Origin: Streptomyces sp. HD
GTDB lineage: Bacteria > Actinomycetota > Actinomycetes > Streptomycetales > Streptomycetaceae
Length of the DNA: 64,000 bases
Direction: 5' to 3'
Assembly: GCF_028369295.1 (NCBI RefSeq)
Contig: NZ_JAQMYP010000016.1
Location: 106,243-170,242, forward strand
Below the pieces are notes generated by a model. That model saw only the letters and a list, made by a program, of their open reading frames with translations, did no database searches and was not told the DNA's origin. The stretch's first letter is position 1. Each line of letters begins with the position of its first letter. A program made the translations under genes and the position numbers. Positions 43,995 to 52,451 of the stretch are shown here, one piece after another.

Positions 43995-44504
43995 ATGGAC
44001 GCAACAACCGAAGCTCTGCAGGACGCCGGCATGGACCCCCGTCTCGACCGGGACACGTCGAACTGCTCGATCGCCCGGACCCTAGAGGTCGTGGGCGAGA
44101 AGTGGACGATCCTGATCCTGCGCGAGATCTGGTACGGCTCGTCCCGCTTCAACGAGTTCGAACGCGTCCTCGGCTGTCCCCGCAACCTCCTTTCGGCGCG
44201 ACTCCGAATGCTCGTGGAGGAAGGGATCCTTGCCACCGAGACCTACAAGGAGCCGGGCTCGCGAAGGCGGCCGAAGTACGTGATCACCCCCAAGGGCATG
44301 GATCTGGTCCCGGCCGTGATGGGGCTCCTGCAGTGGGGCGACCGCTACCGCGCCGACCCACAGGGCCCGGCCATGCTGTCCCGGCACCGTGGATGCGGCG
44401 CGCACGTCGACGCCCAGATCCGCTGCGACCGGGGCCACGCCGTACAGCCGGAAGACATCGAGAGCACCCCCGGCCCCGCTTTTCGTCTGAGGCCCGCCGA
44501 GTGA
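43995..44504 (+). CDS. HxlR-family transcriptional regulator
   Basis: 169 residues with the HxlR winged helix: NCSIARTLEVVGEKWTILIL, then FNEFERVLGCPRNLLSARLRMLVEEGIL and a YKEPGSRRRPKYVITPKG wing. Cys24 at the start of the domain is the position used for redox or electrophile sensing in YodB/HypR-type members. Further cysteines are in the C-terminal tail (RGCGAHVDAQIRCDRGH), a possible metal or redox site. No ribosome binding site precedes the ATG, in line with a leaderless message. It most likely represses the adjacent oxidoreductase. Confidence 0.88.
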   Translation: MDATTEALQDAGMDPRLDRDTSNCSIARTLEVVGEKWTILILREIWYGSSRFNEFERVLGCPRNLLSARLRMLVEEGILATETYKEPGSRRRPKYVITPKGMDLVPAVMGLLQWGDRYRADPQGPAMLSRHRGCGAHVDAQIRCDRGHAVQPEDIESTPGPAFRLRPAE

Positions 44505-44895
44505 ACTGAGGACGGTGGTGCCAGGAACTCGTGATGGGCTCAGCCTGCCGGGGTGCGCTCGCTCCGTCTGGCCCGGGCCTGGTGGAGGCGGTCCTTCGTG
44601 CGGTTTGCCGCAGCGGGACATCGAGCACCAGCGGCGGTTGTGGACGGGGGAGCGGTCCACGAAGCGCAGTTCAGGAACAGGCACTTACCCGGCCGCCGAG
44701 CGCTTCACAGTCCGCCTCGGGGAAGATCGGTACAGCCGTTGACTCCGAGATGATCAGGTCCGGTCGATGCGAGCGCGCTGACTCGGTTCTCATACTCGCG
44801 GCGGGCCCCCGCCACCCCCTGGTCGAGCGCGGCCCGCTCGTCGGGCTACAGGTCGGCGACGCGGAAACTCCACCGGGACGAGCCGCCCCGGAGTC
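44505..44895. other. Gap after the HxlR gene
   Basis: About 390 bases. Several open frames exist on both strands, but none shows a domain, and the +1 and -1 frames are equally Arg/Gly/Pro-rich. I see nothing here I would call a gene or terminator. Confidence 0.4.
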
Positions 44896-45374
44896 CTAGC
44901 TCGACAGGACCGGGGGACTGGCCAGATCTCCGACGGGATCGTCGGCCAGCGCAATTGCCGCAACCACCCGCTTGCCCGCCGGCTCGCGGTGGACCTCGAA
45001 GCTCTGGCAGACGGCGGTGACGATCTCCAGCGCGAGCAGTCCCACCCGTTGCGGGTCCGCTGCCAGGATCACGGGCAGCCTCGGTTCGGTGTCCCACATG
45101 CTGATCTCGGCGATGTCCCCGCTGAGCTCGAGCGTCAGCAGGAACGGGCCGGGCGCATGCTTCCGGGCGTTGGTCACCAGCTCGCTGACCACCAGCTGCA
45201 CCATGTCCATCGCCCGGCCGAGCACCCGCAGGCCCTGCTCGTCCCGCAGATCCGTCAGGAAGCACCGGGCCAGTAGGCGGGCCTCAGTGATCTCCTCGCA
45301 GGCTTCGAACGCTGCCGAGACCTTGCTGGTCTACCGGACAGTGCCCAGTCTTCCCCCTCCACAGCCTGCTTCAT
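44896..45374 (-). pseudogene. HATPase (RsbW/SpoIIAB-like) ATP-binding protein gene, apparently frameshifted
   Basis: The 3' part encodes a clear anti-sigma/HATPase_c_2 domain: VQLVVSELVTNARKHAPGPF (N box), a WDTEPRLP region and GLLALEIVTAVCQSFEV (G-box part). The coding look continues upstream of the first usable start (GTG 45225) through EACEEITEARLLARCFLTDL to about 45325, where a TAG interrupts this frame. A second frame starting at ATG 45374 (MKQAVEGEDWALSG) runs into it, so a one-base shift near 45325 splits one gene of about 155 codons. Proteins of this kind inhibit sigma factors or anti-anti-sigma factors. It faces the PAS-phosphatase gene, a classic functional partner. Confidence 0.55.
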
Positions 45375-45633
45375 AAGCCGCCTCGCACTCAGCGCACCGG
45401 TCCAAGGCCACCCGAATACCCCCACAACCCCATCGCAGACCTGGTCCAAACCGGCGATCCCGCGGTTACTCATCGTCGTCGCTTACTCACGCTCCCCGGA
45501 ACGGGGTGCCTTCCCGACCGCTCCCGCTGCCCTGCGAAACGGACCGGCAGTCGTTCGGCGGGCGCATCTGGCGGACCCCTCGTAGGTTGGAGATGAAAGC
45601 GGTCGCGCTCGTAAAGATCGGCAGGGCACGCGC

Positions 45634-46869
45634 GTGGCGACAGCGGAGATCGATTTCGAGGAGCTGTTCGACGCCGCGCCGAATCCGTACCTCGTGTTGG
45701 ACGTCGACCTGGTGATCCGCCATGCCAACCGGTCCTACCTCCAGGTCACCGGCAGGGCCCGCGAGGAGCTGGTCGGGCAGTACGTTTTGGAGGCCTTTCC
45801 GGACACGCCCGCCGCGCCGGACGTGGCGCGTGACTTCGCTGCTTCGCTACAGCGCGTTCTGGCATCCAGGGAGCCCGATTCGGTGGCTCCGCAGCGCTTC
45901 GACATCCCCGTCGCCGACCGCCCGGGTGAATTCGAGGAGCGGTGGTGGTCAGGGATGTCCAGCCCTGTCCTGGGGCCGGACGGCTCGGTGAAATGGATCA
46001 TTGCGCGGGCGGAGGACGTCACTGAGTTCATGCGCTCTCCGGGCGTGGGTGAGTTCATCCAGCCGCTGGGCACGCAGGCGGCAGGGATCGCGGCCCAGAT
46101 GTACGCCCGGTCACGTGATCTCGAACGGCTGAATGAGCAGCTGCGCCAGGCGCATACCCGCGAACGCGAAGTCGTCCTCACGCTGCAGGAGGTCATGCTC
46201 CGCTCGCCCGACCTGGACAGACACCGTGACATCGCCGTCCGCTACCTGCCCGCACTTGGATCACTCAACATGTGCGGCGACTGGTACGACGTGGTCGATC
46301 TGCCGCCCGACCGCTACTCCATCGCCATCGGAGACGTCGTTGGCCACGGCCTGCAGGCTGCCGCTGTCATGGGCATGCTGCGCAGCGCTCTGAGCGCCGC
46401 CATCCGGGCCGTTCCCAGCCCCGCGCAAGCCCTGGAGGTGCTGGGCCTGTATGCCCGGGCGGTCGACGGCGCACTGGCCACCACCGTCGCAAAAGTGCTC
46501 ATCGACCCGCGTAGCCGACTGATCATCTACAGCAACGCCGGCCACCCACCCCCGGTACTGCTCCATGCAGACGGCAGTTGCGAGCTACTGGACCAGGCAA
46601 CCGATCCACCGCTGGGTGCTCGACCAGATCATGTTCCCCGCCCTCAGGCCGGACTGCCCTACACCCGAGGGGACACCCTCGTGCTCTACACCGACGGGCT
46701 TATCGAACGCCGTGACGAAGACATCGATACGGGCCTGGCCCGGTTGGCCGACGCCCTGGCCGAACACAGCACCCTGCCAGTGGAAGAACTCGCCGACGCA
46801 CTGCTGTTCCACCTGGGCGTCAATGGCGGCAGCCGGGACGACATCGCCCTCGTCGTCGTTCGCCTGTGA
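45634..46869 (+). CDS. PAS-domain PP2C (SpoIIE-type) serine phosphatase
   Basis: 411 residues. Residues 5-125 are a PAS sensor (LFDAAPNPYLVLDVDLVIRH, EELVGQYVLEAFPDTP). A coiled-coil-like linker with RSRDLERLNEQLRQAHTRER follows, then the SpoIIE/PP2C domain with GDWYDVV, AIGDVVGHGLQAA, VLYTDGLIERR and DDIALVVVRL, which include the aspartates for Mn2+/Mg2+. It would dephosphorylate an anti-anti-sigma factor in a partner-switching pathway. The GTG start has a weak ribosome binding site. The stop lies directly against an IS5-family remnant, but the gene itself appears complete. Confidence 0.88.
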   Translation: MATAEIDFEELFDAAPNPYLVLDVDLVIRHANRSYLQVTGRAREELVGQYVLEAFPDTPAAPDVARDFAASLQRVLASREPDSVAPQRFDIPVADRPGEFEERWWSGMSSPVLGPDGSVKWIIARAEDVTEFMRSPGVGEFIQPLGTQAAGIAAQMYARSRDLERLNEQLRQAHTREREVVLTLQEVMLRSPDLDRHRDIAVRYLPALGSLNMCGDWYDVVDLPPDRYSIAIGDVVGHGLQAAAVMGMLRSALSAAIRAVPSPAQALEVLGLYARAVDGALATTVAKVLIDPRSRLIIYSNAGHPPPVLLHADGSCELLDQATDPPLGARPDHVPRPQAGLPYTRGDTLVLYTDGLIERRDEDIDTGLARLADALAEHSTLPVEELADALLFHLGVNGGSRDDIALVVVRL

Positions 46870-47430
46870 CCGTTTCCTGCCAGAGCCTGCTGCGGCAGCA
46901 GGAAGGCCGCAACACGCAGCCATCCGCCTGTGTGATCGACGCGCAGAGCGTCAAGACCTCCACCTCCGTCCCGCCGGGACGCAGGGCATCGACGCGGCCA
47001 AGAAGATCGTGGGACGCAAGCGCAGCATCATCACCGACACCCTCGGCCTGCTGCTGGCGGTCCTGGTCACGGCGGCCGGCGTCCAGGACTCCACCGCCGG
47101 CCGCACACTCCTTGCGCAGACCTCGGCTGACCACTCCAGCCCGCGCAAGGTCGGGGTCGACGGCGGCTACCGCAAGCACTTCGTCGAGCACGCCGCCTCC
47201 CTTGGCATCGACATGGAAATCACCACCCGCACCCCCGGGACCAGGCGATTCACCCCGATCCCGAAACGCTGGGCGGTGGAACGGACCTACGGCTGGCTGA
47301 TGCTCCACCGCCGCCTGGCCCGCGACTACGAAAACATCCCTGCCCGCTCCGAAGCCATGATCCACCTGGCCATGACCGACCTGATGGCCCGGCGCCTCAC
47401 CGGCGAAGCCACCGTCTCCTGGCGCGACCC
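46870..47430 (+). pseudogene. 5'-truncated, frameshifted IS5-family transposase
   Basis: The remnant begins with GRNTQPSACVIDAQSVKTS (first catalytic Asp), shifts frame at the next few codons, and continues GIDAAKKIVGRKRSIITDTL, VGVDGGYRKHF (second Asp) and KRWAVERTYGWL (Glu). The N-terminal half is missing; it abuts the phosphatase stop codon. It is a dead insertion-sequence copy of a subgroup different from the element that follows. Confidence 0.8.
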
Positions 47431-47499
47431 GACATCATCGGACCAAACTGCGCATCACGGGATGAAACACAGGGAGAAAACGACCTCTTACAACGGCTG

Positions 47500-48372
47500 A
47501 CACAATGAGGTGGATCGGCACTGATCGCCGTGTCCGGTGCGGGAGTTGACCGTTCGGTCCGGTGTGGGGAAGTCGCCGTGGATCGTGTCGGATGAGCTGT
47601 GGGATCGTCTTGAACCGCTGTTGCCGAAGCGTGAGCGGCGCTTCCGGCATCCCGGACGCAAGCCGCTGCCCGACCGGGAAGTGCTGTGCGGGATCCTCTA
47701 CGTCCTGCACACCGGGATCCAGTGGGAGTACCTGCCACAGGATCTCGGCTTCGGCTCAGGCGTGACCTGCCGGCGACGCTTACGGGACTGGAACGAGGCC
47801 GGCGTCTGGCAGCGACTGCACGAGGTCCTGCTCGCCGAACTGAATGCGGAGGCGAAGCTGGACTGGTCCCGCTGCGTGGTCGACTCTTCCCACGTCAGGG
47901 CCCTGAAAGGGGGAGCCACACGGGCCCGTCGCCGGTCGACCGGGGCCGAGCCGGCTCGAAACACCACCTCATCACCGACGGGCACGGCACCCCGCTCGCA
48001 GTCCTGCTGACCAGTGGCAACCGCAACGACGTCACCCAGCTCCTGCCGCTGCTCGACGCCATCCCGCCGGTCCGCGGTCGCGTCGGCCGGCCCCGCCGCA
48101 GGCCAGACTCCCTGTTCGCCGACCGCGGCTACGACCACGACATCTACCGGGACCAGGTCCGCCAACGCGGCATCGTGCCCGCGATCGCCCGGCGCGGAAC
48201 ACGACACGGCACCGGACTGGGCACCTACCGCTGGATGATCGAGCGCAGTTTTGCGTGGCTACACGGCTTCCGGCGACTGTGGATCCGCTGGGAACGGCGA
48301 GCCGACATCCACGAAGCCTTCCTCAGGCTCGCCTGCTGCCTGATCACTCAACGGCAGCTCCACTCATTGTGT
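47500..48372 (+). mobile_element. IS5-family insertion sequence, IS427-like group, about 0.87 kb
   Basis: The ends ACACAATGAG (47500-47509) and CTCATTGTGT (48363-48372) are perfect 10-bp inverted repeats, with a GTGGA continuation shifted by one base. Between them lies one transposase in two overlapping frames. Target duplications could not be fixed because the flanks are other IS debris. Confidence 0.7.
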
Positions 48373-48390
48373 TGCGTTGTTAGCCGATGA
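47537..48390 (+). CDS. IS5-family DDE transposase made by frameshift (two overlapping frames)
   Basis: Frame A (47537-48010) gives VSDELWDRLEPLLPKRERRF, then WSRCVVDSSHVRALKGG with the first Asp. Frame B (to 48390) continues SHTGPSPVDRGRAGSKHHLI, FADRGYDHDIY (second Asp) and WMIERSFAWLHGFRRLW (Glu). The switch happens at AAAGGGGG near 47910, the kind of slippery run used for programmed frameshifting in this IS group. With the shift the protein is about 280 aa and looks complete. The stop lies just outside the right inverted repeat. Confidence 0.8.
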
Positions 48391-49279
48391 GGGCCTGGGT
48401 GATCTGCCGGGTGGTCTGCGCCGCGACCCGGGGGTTGACGGCGGCGTAGGTGGTGAAGGCGTTCAGACCGGTGGCCAGAGCCCAGCCACGCCCCCGCATC
48501 CAGGTGGCATCGTCCACGCCGAGGGCATCGCGGAAGGCGGCTCGGCTGTCGGCCGTCATCAGGGTGAAGGCGATCATCAGGTCGCAGGCCGGGTCACCGG
48601 TGCCGAGCCCGCCGAAGTCGATGACGGCGCTGAGGTGGCCATCGACGGTCAGCAGGTTGCCGGTGTGGAAGTCGCCGTGAAACCACACCGGAGGGCGGTC
48701 CCACCCGGGGGCGCTCAGCGCCGCGTCCCACAGTCCGGTCATCGCTGCGGCGTCGAACATGCCATCGACCTTGGCGATGGCGAGCCGCGTCGCGTGGTCC
48801 CGGTCGGACAACGGCCGGCCGGTGAGGTCTTCCCGGATGTTCTCGGCTGGGGTGTCCTCAGGCGCGAACCGCTGCAGGGCGGTCAAGAACTGGGCCAGTT
48901 CAATGGCGGCCCTGGAGGAGTCGGCCAGCGCCTCGGCGGTCGCCACCTCTCCGTCCAGCCAGCGGGACACCGCCCAGGGCCATGGATAACCGAAGTCCGG
49001 GTCACCCACCCCTACCGGGACCGGGATGGCGAGGGGCAGGTGCGGGGCGAGTCGAGGCAGCCACTGGAATTCCTTCCCGGCTTGCCCGATGGCTCCGGCA
49101 TGGCGGGGCAGCCGGACGGACAGCTCCTCGCCCAGCCGGTAGATCACATGGTCGGAGCCAGCCGGGTTGAGCGGCTTCAAGGGCAGTCCCGCCCACTGCG
49201 GGAACTGAGTATCGACCAGACGCCTGACCAGTGCCCCATCGATCTGGGGGCGGGTGTCCGCAACTCTCACGGTTACCAA
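48380..49279 (-). CDS. APH-family phosphotransferase
   Basis: About 299 residues of the aminoglycoside/choline kinase fold: NPAGSDHVIYRLGEELSVRLP as the nucleotide-binding strands, catalytic loop HGDFHTGNLL and metal site VIDFGGLGTGDPACDL. I prefer the TTG at 49279, because AGGAG lies at the right distance, over frames running further upstream. The enzyme would phosphorylate a small hydroxyl compound with ATP; an antibiotic is possible but not shown. It begins eight bases inside the right end of an IS5 element, and a third copy of the same IS end lies upstream of it. Confidence 0.8.
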   Translation of the reverse strand: MVTVRVADTRPQIDGALVRRLVDTQFPQWAGLPLKPLNPAGSDHVIYRLGEELSVRLPRHAGAIGQAGKEFQWLPRLAPHLPLAIPVPVGVGDPDFGYPWPWAVSRWLDGEVATAEALADSSRAAIELAQFLTALQRFAPEDTPAENIREDLTGRPLSDRDHATRLAIAKVDGMFDAAAMTGLWDAALSAPGWDRPPVWFHGDFHTGNLLTVDGHLSAVIDFGGLGTGDPACDLMIAFTLMTADSRAAFRDALGVDDATWMRGRGWALATGLNAFTTYAAVNPRVAAQTTRQITQALIG

Positions 49280-49397
49280 GAGCAGCTCCTGTGGCCAGCC
49301 CGGTCCCTGCGACGGGCAGTCGGAGCCATCCCAGTGGTTCGCGGCTCCGCCTGTCGACCGAATTTCGCAACACACGGAAGCGCAGCGGAACATGACC

Positions 49398-49447
49398 GCC
49401 ACCCAGCATCACAGTCGCTGGGTGGCGACCCGCCTCATTGTGTTAGC
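49398..49447. repeat. 10-bp hairpin and an isolated IS-type inverted-repeat end
   Basis: GCCACCCAGC (49398-49407) pairs perfectly with GCTGGGTGGC (49417-49426). Right after it, CCTCATTGTGTTAGC (49433-49447) is the reverse complement, with one mismatch, of GCTGACACAATGAGG at 47496-47510, the outer left end of the IS. The phosphotransferase gene is thus enclosed by IS-like ends. Confidence 0.65.
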
Positions 49448-49598
49448 TGCTTTAAGGCTTCCGCAAATATCTTGAGCAAGCGCAAGGAACAGGACATCAC
49501 GGTCCGCCGGTGACGATCCCCGCCCGCCGCGCAGGGACACGGCGCACTCCTTAACGCCAACGTCCTCACACATCAAACGAAATGATTGGCACGTCAGC

Positions 49599-49949
49599 AT
49601 GTTCAGCAGAATCGGGATCCCGGAACTCCTCCTTCTCCTCCTAGCAGTAATGCTCCTGTTCGGCGCCAAGCGCCTTCCCGATATGGCCCGTTCGTTTGGC
49701 CAGTCACTGCGCATCATCAGGAGCGAGGCGAAGGCCATGATGCGCGCCGAATCACATGTCGCCGGGGCGGAGCCGACCCACTCGGTTCAGCGATCGGACC
49801 TCACGCCGCTTTTACGCACCGCTCCGTCAGAGCCTGACTGGCGGACAGCACCAGCGGCTCCAGCCTGGTATCGCTTCCATTCCCACAGCGCAGCACAGCA
49901 CGGCACAGCCCGAAGTGACCAGTCCCGTCAGACAATGCCCAAGATCTGA
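49599..49949 (+). CDS. TatA/TatE-like twin-arginine translocase subunit
   Basis: 116 residues. One membrane helix (LLLLLLAVMLLF) is followed at once by the Phe-Gly hinge FGAKRLPDMARSFGQSLRIIRSE and an amphipathic helix, the TatA pattern. The last ~55 residues are low-complexity (HSAAQHGTARSDQ) and unlike the normal acidic TatA tail, so the 3' part may be altered. No tatC is nearby, so it is an extra, orphan TatA; the main translocase must be elsewhere. There is no clear ribosome binding site before the ATG. Confidence 0.7.
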   Translation: MFSRIGIPELLLLLLAVMLLFGAKRLPDMARSFGQSLRIIRSEAKAMMRAESHVAGAEPTHSVQRSDLTPLLRTAPSEPDWRTAPAAPAWYRFHSHSAAQHGTARSDQSRQTMPKI

Positions 49950-50063
49950 AACGGAACTCGACTCACGAGGCAGCCCAAGACCTCAAGACGGGACAGCTCG
50001 AGTGGGAGGCACCCCCTTGCTGGTACCGGCGCGCTCTGTCACTTCCTGTGAGACATAGGGCGA

Positions 50064-50200
50064 GACCATCGAGCGCACCGTGAGCTGGCTGGGCGCCTTC
50101 CGCCGCCTGCAGCGGCGCTATGAACACAAGTCCGAACACTTTCTCGCCTTTGCCGGCATCGCCGCAGCCCTTATCTGCTACCGGCGACTCGCGGGGTGGC
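50064..50200 (+). pseudogene. C-terminal scrap of an IS5-family transposase
   Basis: ETIERTVSWLGAFRRLQRRY, then EHKSEHFLAFAGIAAALICYRRLA, is the Glu-containing C-terminal block of an IS5-family DDE transposase. Nothing upstream continues it. It is a third, divergent IS5-type remnant within 4 kb. Confidence 0.65.
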
Positions 50201-50274
50201 GACCGAGATCAGCGCCGCTCCGGCAGGATGCCGGTCCGTCGACGAAGCAGGGCTCAGCCGCTTGGCCCGGCGGG

Positions 50275-50793
50275 TCAGAAGGATGCCAGCCAGGCCGCCA
50301 TGTCATTGGGGTGGCCGAAGCGGAGGGTGTCGAGAGGGGCGAAGCGGGGATCGCGGACACGGCGCTCGACTTCGCGGCGGCGCGCCCCGTGTTGGGACCA
50401 GGCCCACCAGGCCGGGTGTTCCCGGTTCAACCAGTCCGTCCAGGTTTCCCTGTTGCCGCCGAAGAGGACCTCGCGTGTGACGGTGCGCCGGATGGACCGG
50501 CGCAGTACGCGGGGCATGATGACGCGTTTGGAATAGTCCAGCCAAATCACGGTGTCGGCCCGGTCCCACAGCAGGTCGCGGACTTCCGGATAGCCGAGAG
50601 AGTCGATGATCCAGCGAGGCTCGGCGGTGAGCCTTGATACGTCTTCGACCAACCTATTGTTGACGGCCCAGTTGGGGCCGTTGAAGTACAGCGCGTCCAT
50701 CTCGTGGTAGGTCACGCCCAGACGGCTGCTCAAGGTTCGGGCGAGCGTGGATTTACCCGCACCGGTGACACCCACCACCAAGATCCGTTCCAC
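50275..50793 (-). CDS. Adenylate-kinase-like P-loop kinase (topology modulation protein type)
   Basis: 172 residues. MERILVVGVTGAGKSTLART gives a Walker A loop (GVTGAGKST). LDALYFNGPNW-like sequence (MDALYFNGPNWAV) and WIIDSLGYPEVRDLLWDRADTVIWLDY are the standard blocks of FlaR/adenylate-kinase-like small kinases, and RRSIRRTVTREVLFGGNRETW is the lid-like Arg-rich region. It is probably a nucleotide or small-molecule kinase of unknown substrate. It is bounded on both sides by IS debris. Confidence 0.82.
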   Translation of the reverse strand: MERILVVGVTGAGKSTLARTLSSRLGVTYHEMDALYFNGPNWAVNNRLVEDVSRLTAEPRWIIDSLGYPEVRDLLWDRADTVIWLDYSKRVIMPRVLRRSIRRTVTREVLFGGNRETWTDWLNREHPAWWAWSQHGARRREVERRVRDPRFAPLDTLRFGHPNDMAAWLASF

Positions 50794-50869
50794 GGGTGCA
50801 CCCTATCCCGGCGCCCTGGGAGGAACCCTCCTGCGCTCCTCACCTGCCACCATCGACTCACCAAATGCA

Positions 50870-51130
50870 ACGACGTCTCAAAGGGGAGTCAAGACCGGAC
50901 GAAGTCCCGTCGACCGGGGCAGGACGGGCAGCAAGCATCACCTGATCATCGACATCCACCGGCATTCCGCTCGCCGCCACCCTCACTGGCGGCAACCGCA
51001 ACGGCGTCACGCAGCTCATCACCCTGCTGCAGGCGGTACCGCCCGTGCACGGCAAGCGCGGCGGCCCCGGCGCCTCCCGGATGTGGTGCTGGGCGACCGC
51101 GGCTACGACCACGACAAGTTCCGATGCCCT
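50870..51130 (+). pseudogene. Internal fragment of an IS5-family transposase
   Basis: The conserved GRSPVDRGRTGSKHHLI block is visible, followed in shifted frames by TGGNRNGVTQLITLLQAVPP and VVLGDRGYDHDKF with the second catalytic Asp. Several frame changes and missing ends make it dead. It is close to the full element at 47500 but clearly diverged. Confidence 0.7.
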
Positions 51131-51336
51131 TCCTCGACACCGCACCGCCCTTGCCCGCCTACGAGAACACCCCCGCGGCCCAGACCCGTCAGGCGTTCCT
51201 CGGCAGGCACTTTCCGGTGCCCAACAGCGCGGAGAAGATCGCGGACGCGATGAGCGGAGGTCGCCGAAAACCGGCTCGCTGCGGGTGCTGCGGCGCACAG
51301 GAAGGGGCGCCTAGTACTCCAGTGCGGTTTCGTGAT

Positions 51337-52372
51337 CTACCCAGCGCCTTCGTCGGCGGATCGTCGTCGGTAGTGGCTGCGTCGGGCTGTTGCCTGGTGG
51401 CGTCTGCGCCAGTTGGACCAGTGCAGAAGTCCACCCGTAGGCACGGCCGACGGGTGCAAGGCGGTACCGAAGAGGCGGCGGATCTCCGGGACGGTCAACG
51501 CGATGGGGCCGTTGCTGCGGACGGGATGGTGCGGATCGGTGGGCCGCTGCGGTGCCGCGTCGGCGGCGAGAGCGGCCAGGAAGGCCAGGGCGAGCATGGC
51601 GAGCGTGATGTGCCGGTGCCATGAGGTCCAGTGCCTGACCTGGTAGTGGTCGAGGCCCACCTGGCCCTTGGCGGCCTGGAAGCATTCCTCCACGCTCCAG
51701 CGGATGCCTGCGACGCGGACCAGGTCGGACAGGGGTACTGCGGTGGGTGACCAGCACAGGTAGGAGGCGAGTTCGCCGGTGGACCGGTTGCGTCGGATGA
51801 GCAGCTGGCGGTGGCTGCCGGTGCCGAGATGGATCCAGGCCCAGTCGTAGTACCGCGGCCCCTTTGCACCGTTGCCGGCACTGTGCCGCTGCCAGGCAGT
51901 GGCAGGCATGCGGCCGGCGACGATGTCCGCGCGGCCGGCAGTGCGGCCGTGGTTGATCTTCACCCGCATCGAGCAGGCGACGGCCATCACGTAGCCGATG
52001 CCGCGTGCCTCAAGGGCGGCGCGGAGCTGGGGGTCCTGCCCGTAGGCTTCGTCGCCGGTCACCCAGGATGCGGTGATCCCGGCCTCCAGCGCGGCGGCGA
52101 TCATCTCCCCGGCCAGTTGGGGCTTGGTGGCGAACTGGATGTCCTTGGGGATCCCGGCCCTGTGACGGCGTTCAGGATCAGAGCACCAAGAGTGCTCGGG
52201 CAGGTAGAGCCGGCGGTCGATCAAGGCCCGACCTCGGCTGGTGGCCAGCGCGAGGAACACGCCGACCTGGGAGTTTTCGATGCGGCCTGCGGTGCCGGTG
52301 TACTGCCGTTGCACGCCCGCCGAGGCCCGGCCCTTCTTCACGAAGCCCGTCTCGTCGACGAGTGGATCGTGT
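51337..52372 (-). mobile_element. IS701-family transposase gene, 5'-truncated
   Basis: The readable frame of 334 codons (to 52341) extends by similarity to about 52372 (DPLVDETGFVKKG). It includes ASWVTGDEAYGQDPQLRAAL, a WSVEECFQAAKGQVGLDHYQVRHW block with the catalytic Glu, and HRHITLAMLALAFLA, all typical of IS701/DDE_5 transposases of about 400 residues. Some 80-90 N-terminal residues are missing. The cut edge at 52372 abuts a broken membrane-protein gene, and the other side ends near 51314. Confidence 0.8.
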
Positions 52373-52451
52373 TCCCCCGCCGCTACCTCTCCATCGAGAG
52401 CATGGACAGCCTCTATCCGGACAGCACCGCCTGCCTGCCCGGCACCGCCGA

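Noticed and set aside
47900..47920. Frame break in the IS5 transposase taken as an inactivating mutation
   Set aside because: The AAAGGGGG run and two overlapping frames are the normal programmed-frameshift layout of this IS group.
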